Assembly: GCA_021815285.1 (NCBI GenBank)
Contig: JAKAHE010000119.1
Coordinates: 1-6,396, forward strand
Source of the DNA: Nitrospirota bacterium
GTDB taxonomy: Bacteria > Nitrospirota > JACRHJ01
Length of the DNA stretch: 6,396 nucleotides
Direction: 5' to 3'
Shown: piece after piece, positions 5,539 to 6,396 of the stretch
How the letters are laid out: every line of letters begins with the position of its first letter
Numbering within the stretch: the stretch's first letter is position 1
Translations under genes and position numbers: made by a program
The notes under the pieces: model-generated
Told to the model about the DNA's origin: nothing
Database searches by the model: none
The model's input: the letters and a program-made list of their open reading frames with translations, nothing else

Positions 5539-6396
5539 TCACTCGCACATCTTTTCAACCGTTTTTTCGCCGCGTTTCTTAAGATATGCAAGCTTGTTCA
5601 AGGCATTGATATACGCCTTCGCGCTTGCGACGATTATGTCCGTGTCCGAACCCTGACCCATTACCGTAAAATTATCTTCCTTTAGGCGCACCACCACCTC
5701 GCCTTGGGCGTCCGTGCCGCCGGTTATGGCCTTTACCTCGTACGCGAGCATCCGGCTGCTGGTTTTTATAACCTCCGCAATAGTCCTTAGCGCAGCGTCA
5801 ACAGGCCCGTCGCCGCTGGATGACTTCTCAACTTCTGCGCCGTTCACGGCCATGACAATATCCGCCTGAGGTTTTGTGTCTGTCCCGCTCCGCACGAAAA
5901 GCTGCTTTAACTCGTACTCCTGCGGAATGCGGAATACCTCCTCTGCAACCAATGCCTCAAGGTCTTCGTCGAATATATCCTTCTTCTGGTCGGCAAGGCG
6001 TTTGAAACGCTCAAACACGCCGTTCAGTTCGTCGTCGCTCAGCGAATATCCGAGCTTGGCGAGCCTGTCCCGGAAGGCGTGCCTCCCGGAATGTTTTCCC
6101 AGAACAAGCGAACTCTGCGCGAGACCCACAGACTCAGGCGTCATAATCTCGTACGTAGATTTCTCTTTCAGGAAACCGTCCTGGTGTATACCGGATTCAT
6201 GCGCGAAGGCATTCGCGCCAACTATTGCCTTGTTCGCCTGCACGGTCATCCCGGTTACATTCCTGACCAGGCGCGACGCGGCCATAATCTCTTCCGTAAC
6301 GATATTAGTCCGCGCCTCGAAGTATGGCTCTCTTGTCCTTAACGCCATGACTATTTCTTCCATAGCCGCGTTGCCCGCGCGCTCTGCTATACCGTT
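5539..6396 (-). CDS. leuA: 2-isopropylmalate synthase, C-terminal part (5' end off window)
   Basis: LeuA condenses acetyl-CoA with 3-methyl-2-oxobutanoate to 2-isopropylmalate, the committed step of leucine synthesis. 285 residues are visible; with a family length of about 510, roughly 225 are missing, including most of the TIM-barrel and the HxH metal motif. Numbering from the window edge: NGIAERAGNAA (1-11) is the end of the barrel, whose Asn is a metal ligand in this family; AFAHESGIHQDG (63-74) and GKHSGRHAF (100-108) mark the linker subdomains; from SGDGPVDA (194-201) onward is the LeuA regulatory dimer domain, ending with GQGSDTDIIVASAKAYINALN (247-267, split by family at the GQGSD turn). 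That C-terminal domain binds leucine for feedback inhibition in characterised enzymes and appears complete. The frame is open from base 6396, so the ATG at 6363 is an internal methionine. Citramalate or homocitrate synthase is less likely given leuCDB next to it. Confidence 0.95.
   Translation of the reverse strand, partial: NGIAERAGNAAMEEIVMALRTREPYFEARTNIVTEEIMAASRLVRNVTGMTVQANKAIVGANAFAHESGIHQDGFLKEKSTYEIMTPESVGLAQSSLVLGKHSGRHAFRDRLAKLGYSLSDDELNGVFERFKRLADQKKDIFDEDLEALVAEEVFRIPQEYELKQLFVRSGTDTKPQADIVMAVNGAEVEKSSSGDGPVDAALRTIAEVIKTSSRMLAYEVKAITGGTDAQGEVVVRLKEDNFTVMGQGSDTDIIVASAKAYINALNKLAYLKKRGEKTVEKMCE

Noticed and set aside
6331..6363. ATG at 6363 as a possible start of a shortened LeuA
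   Set aside because: The frame is open to the window edge and the upstream residues (NGIAERAGNAA) are a conserved LeuA block, so this Met is internal.

Overview
The window is a compact, single-direction operon on the minus strand: a leucine biosynthesis cluster followed by two further genes. In transcription order (high to low coordinates) it reads leuA (3' part only, upstream end off the window) - leuC - leuD - leuB - asd - tldD - an unidentified membrane-protein gene cut by the low-coordinate edge. I see no gene on the plus strand; the long plus-strand open frames are shadows of the minus-strand genes. Nearly all the DNA is coding. The spacers are about 42, 9, 81-105, 0, 63 and 0 bases.

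The first four genes cover the leucine-specific pathway. LeuA makes 2-isopropylmalate, LeuCD isomerises it, and LeuB oxidises it to the precursor of 4-methyl-2-oxopentanoate. Asd follows with a TAATG junction to leuB; it makes aspartate semialdehyde, the branch point to lysine/diaminopimelate, methionine and threonine. TldD is a metallopeptidase-family protein that normally works with TldE/PmbA. That partner is not in the window.

The organism looks bacterial, with moderately high G+C, good Shine-Dalgarno sites and frequent ATA isoleucine codons. LeuC (420 aa) and LeuD (164 aa) are of the short type seen in archaea, clostridia, thermophiles and many anaerobic Gram-negative lineages, not the long enterobacterial type. 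A REP/dRS3-like palindromic repeat lies between leuD and leuB. An uncultured anaerobic Gram-negative lineage (Omnitrophota, Nitrospirota or Desulfobacterota-like) would fit, but I cannot assign a phylum from this sequence.

The points most worth a second look are: (1) LeuB carries a Lys-Tyr pair and lacks the usual His in its cofactor loop, resembling NADP-dependent isocitrate dehydrogenase rather than NAD-dependent LeuB; (2) a 70-bp element made of two hairpins in imperfect inverted symmetry lies in the leuD-leuB spacer, and one of its hairpins contains the Shine-Dalgarno of an alternative leuB start; (3) a near-textbook intrinsic terminator abuts the tldD start codon, leaving tldD without a visible ribosome binding site. 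I found no evidence for a previously undescribed multi-gene system: the gene content is core metabolism.
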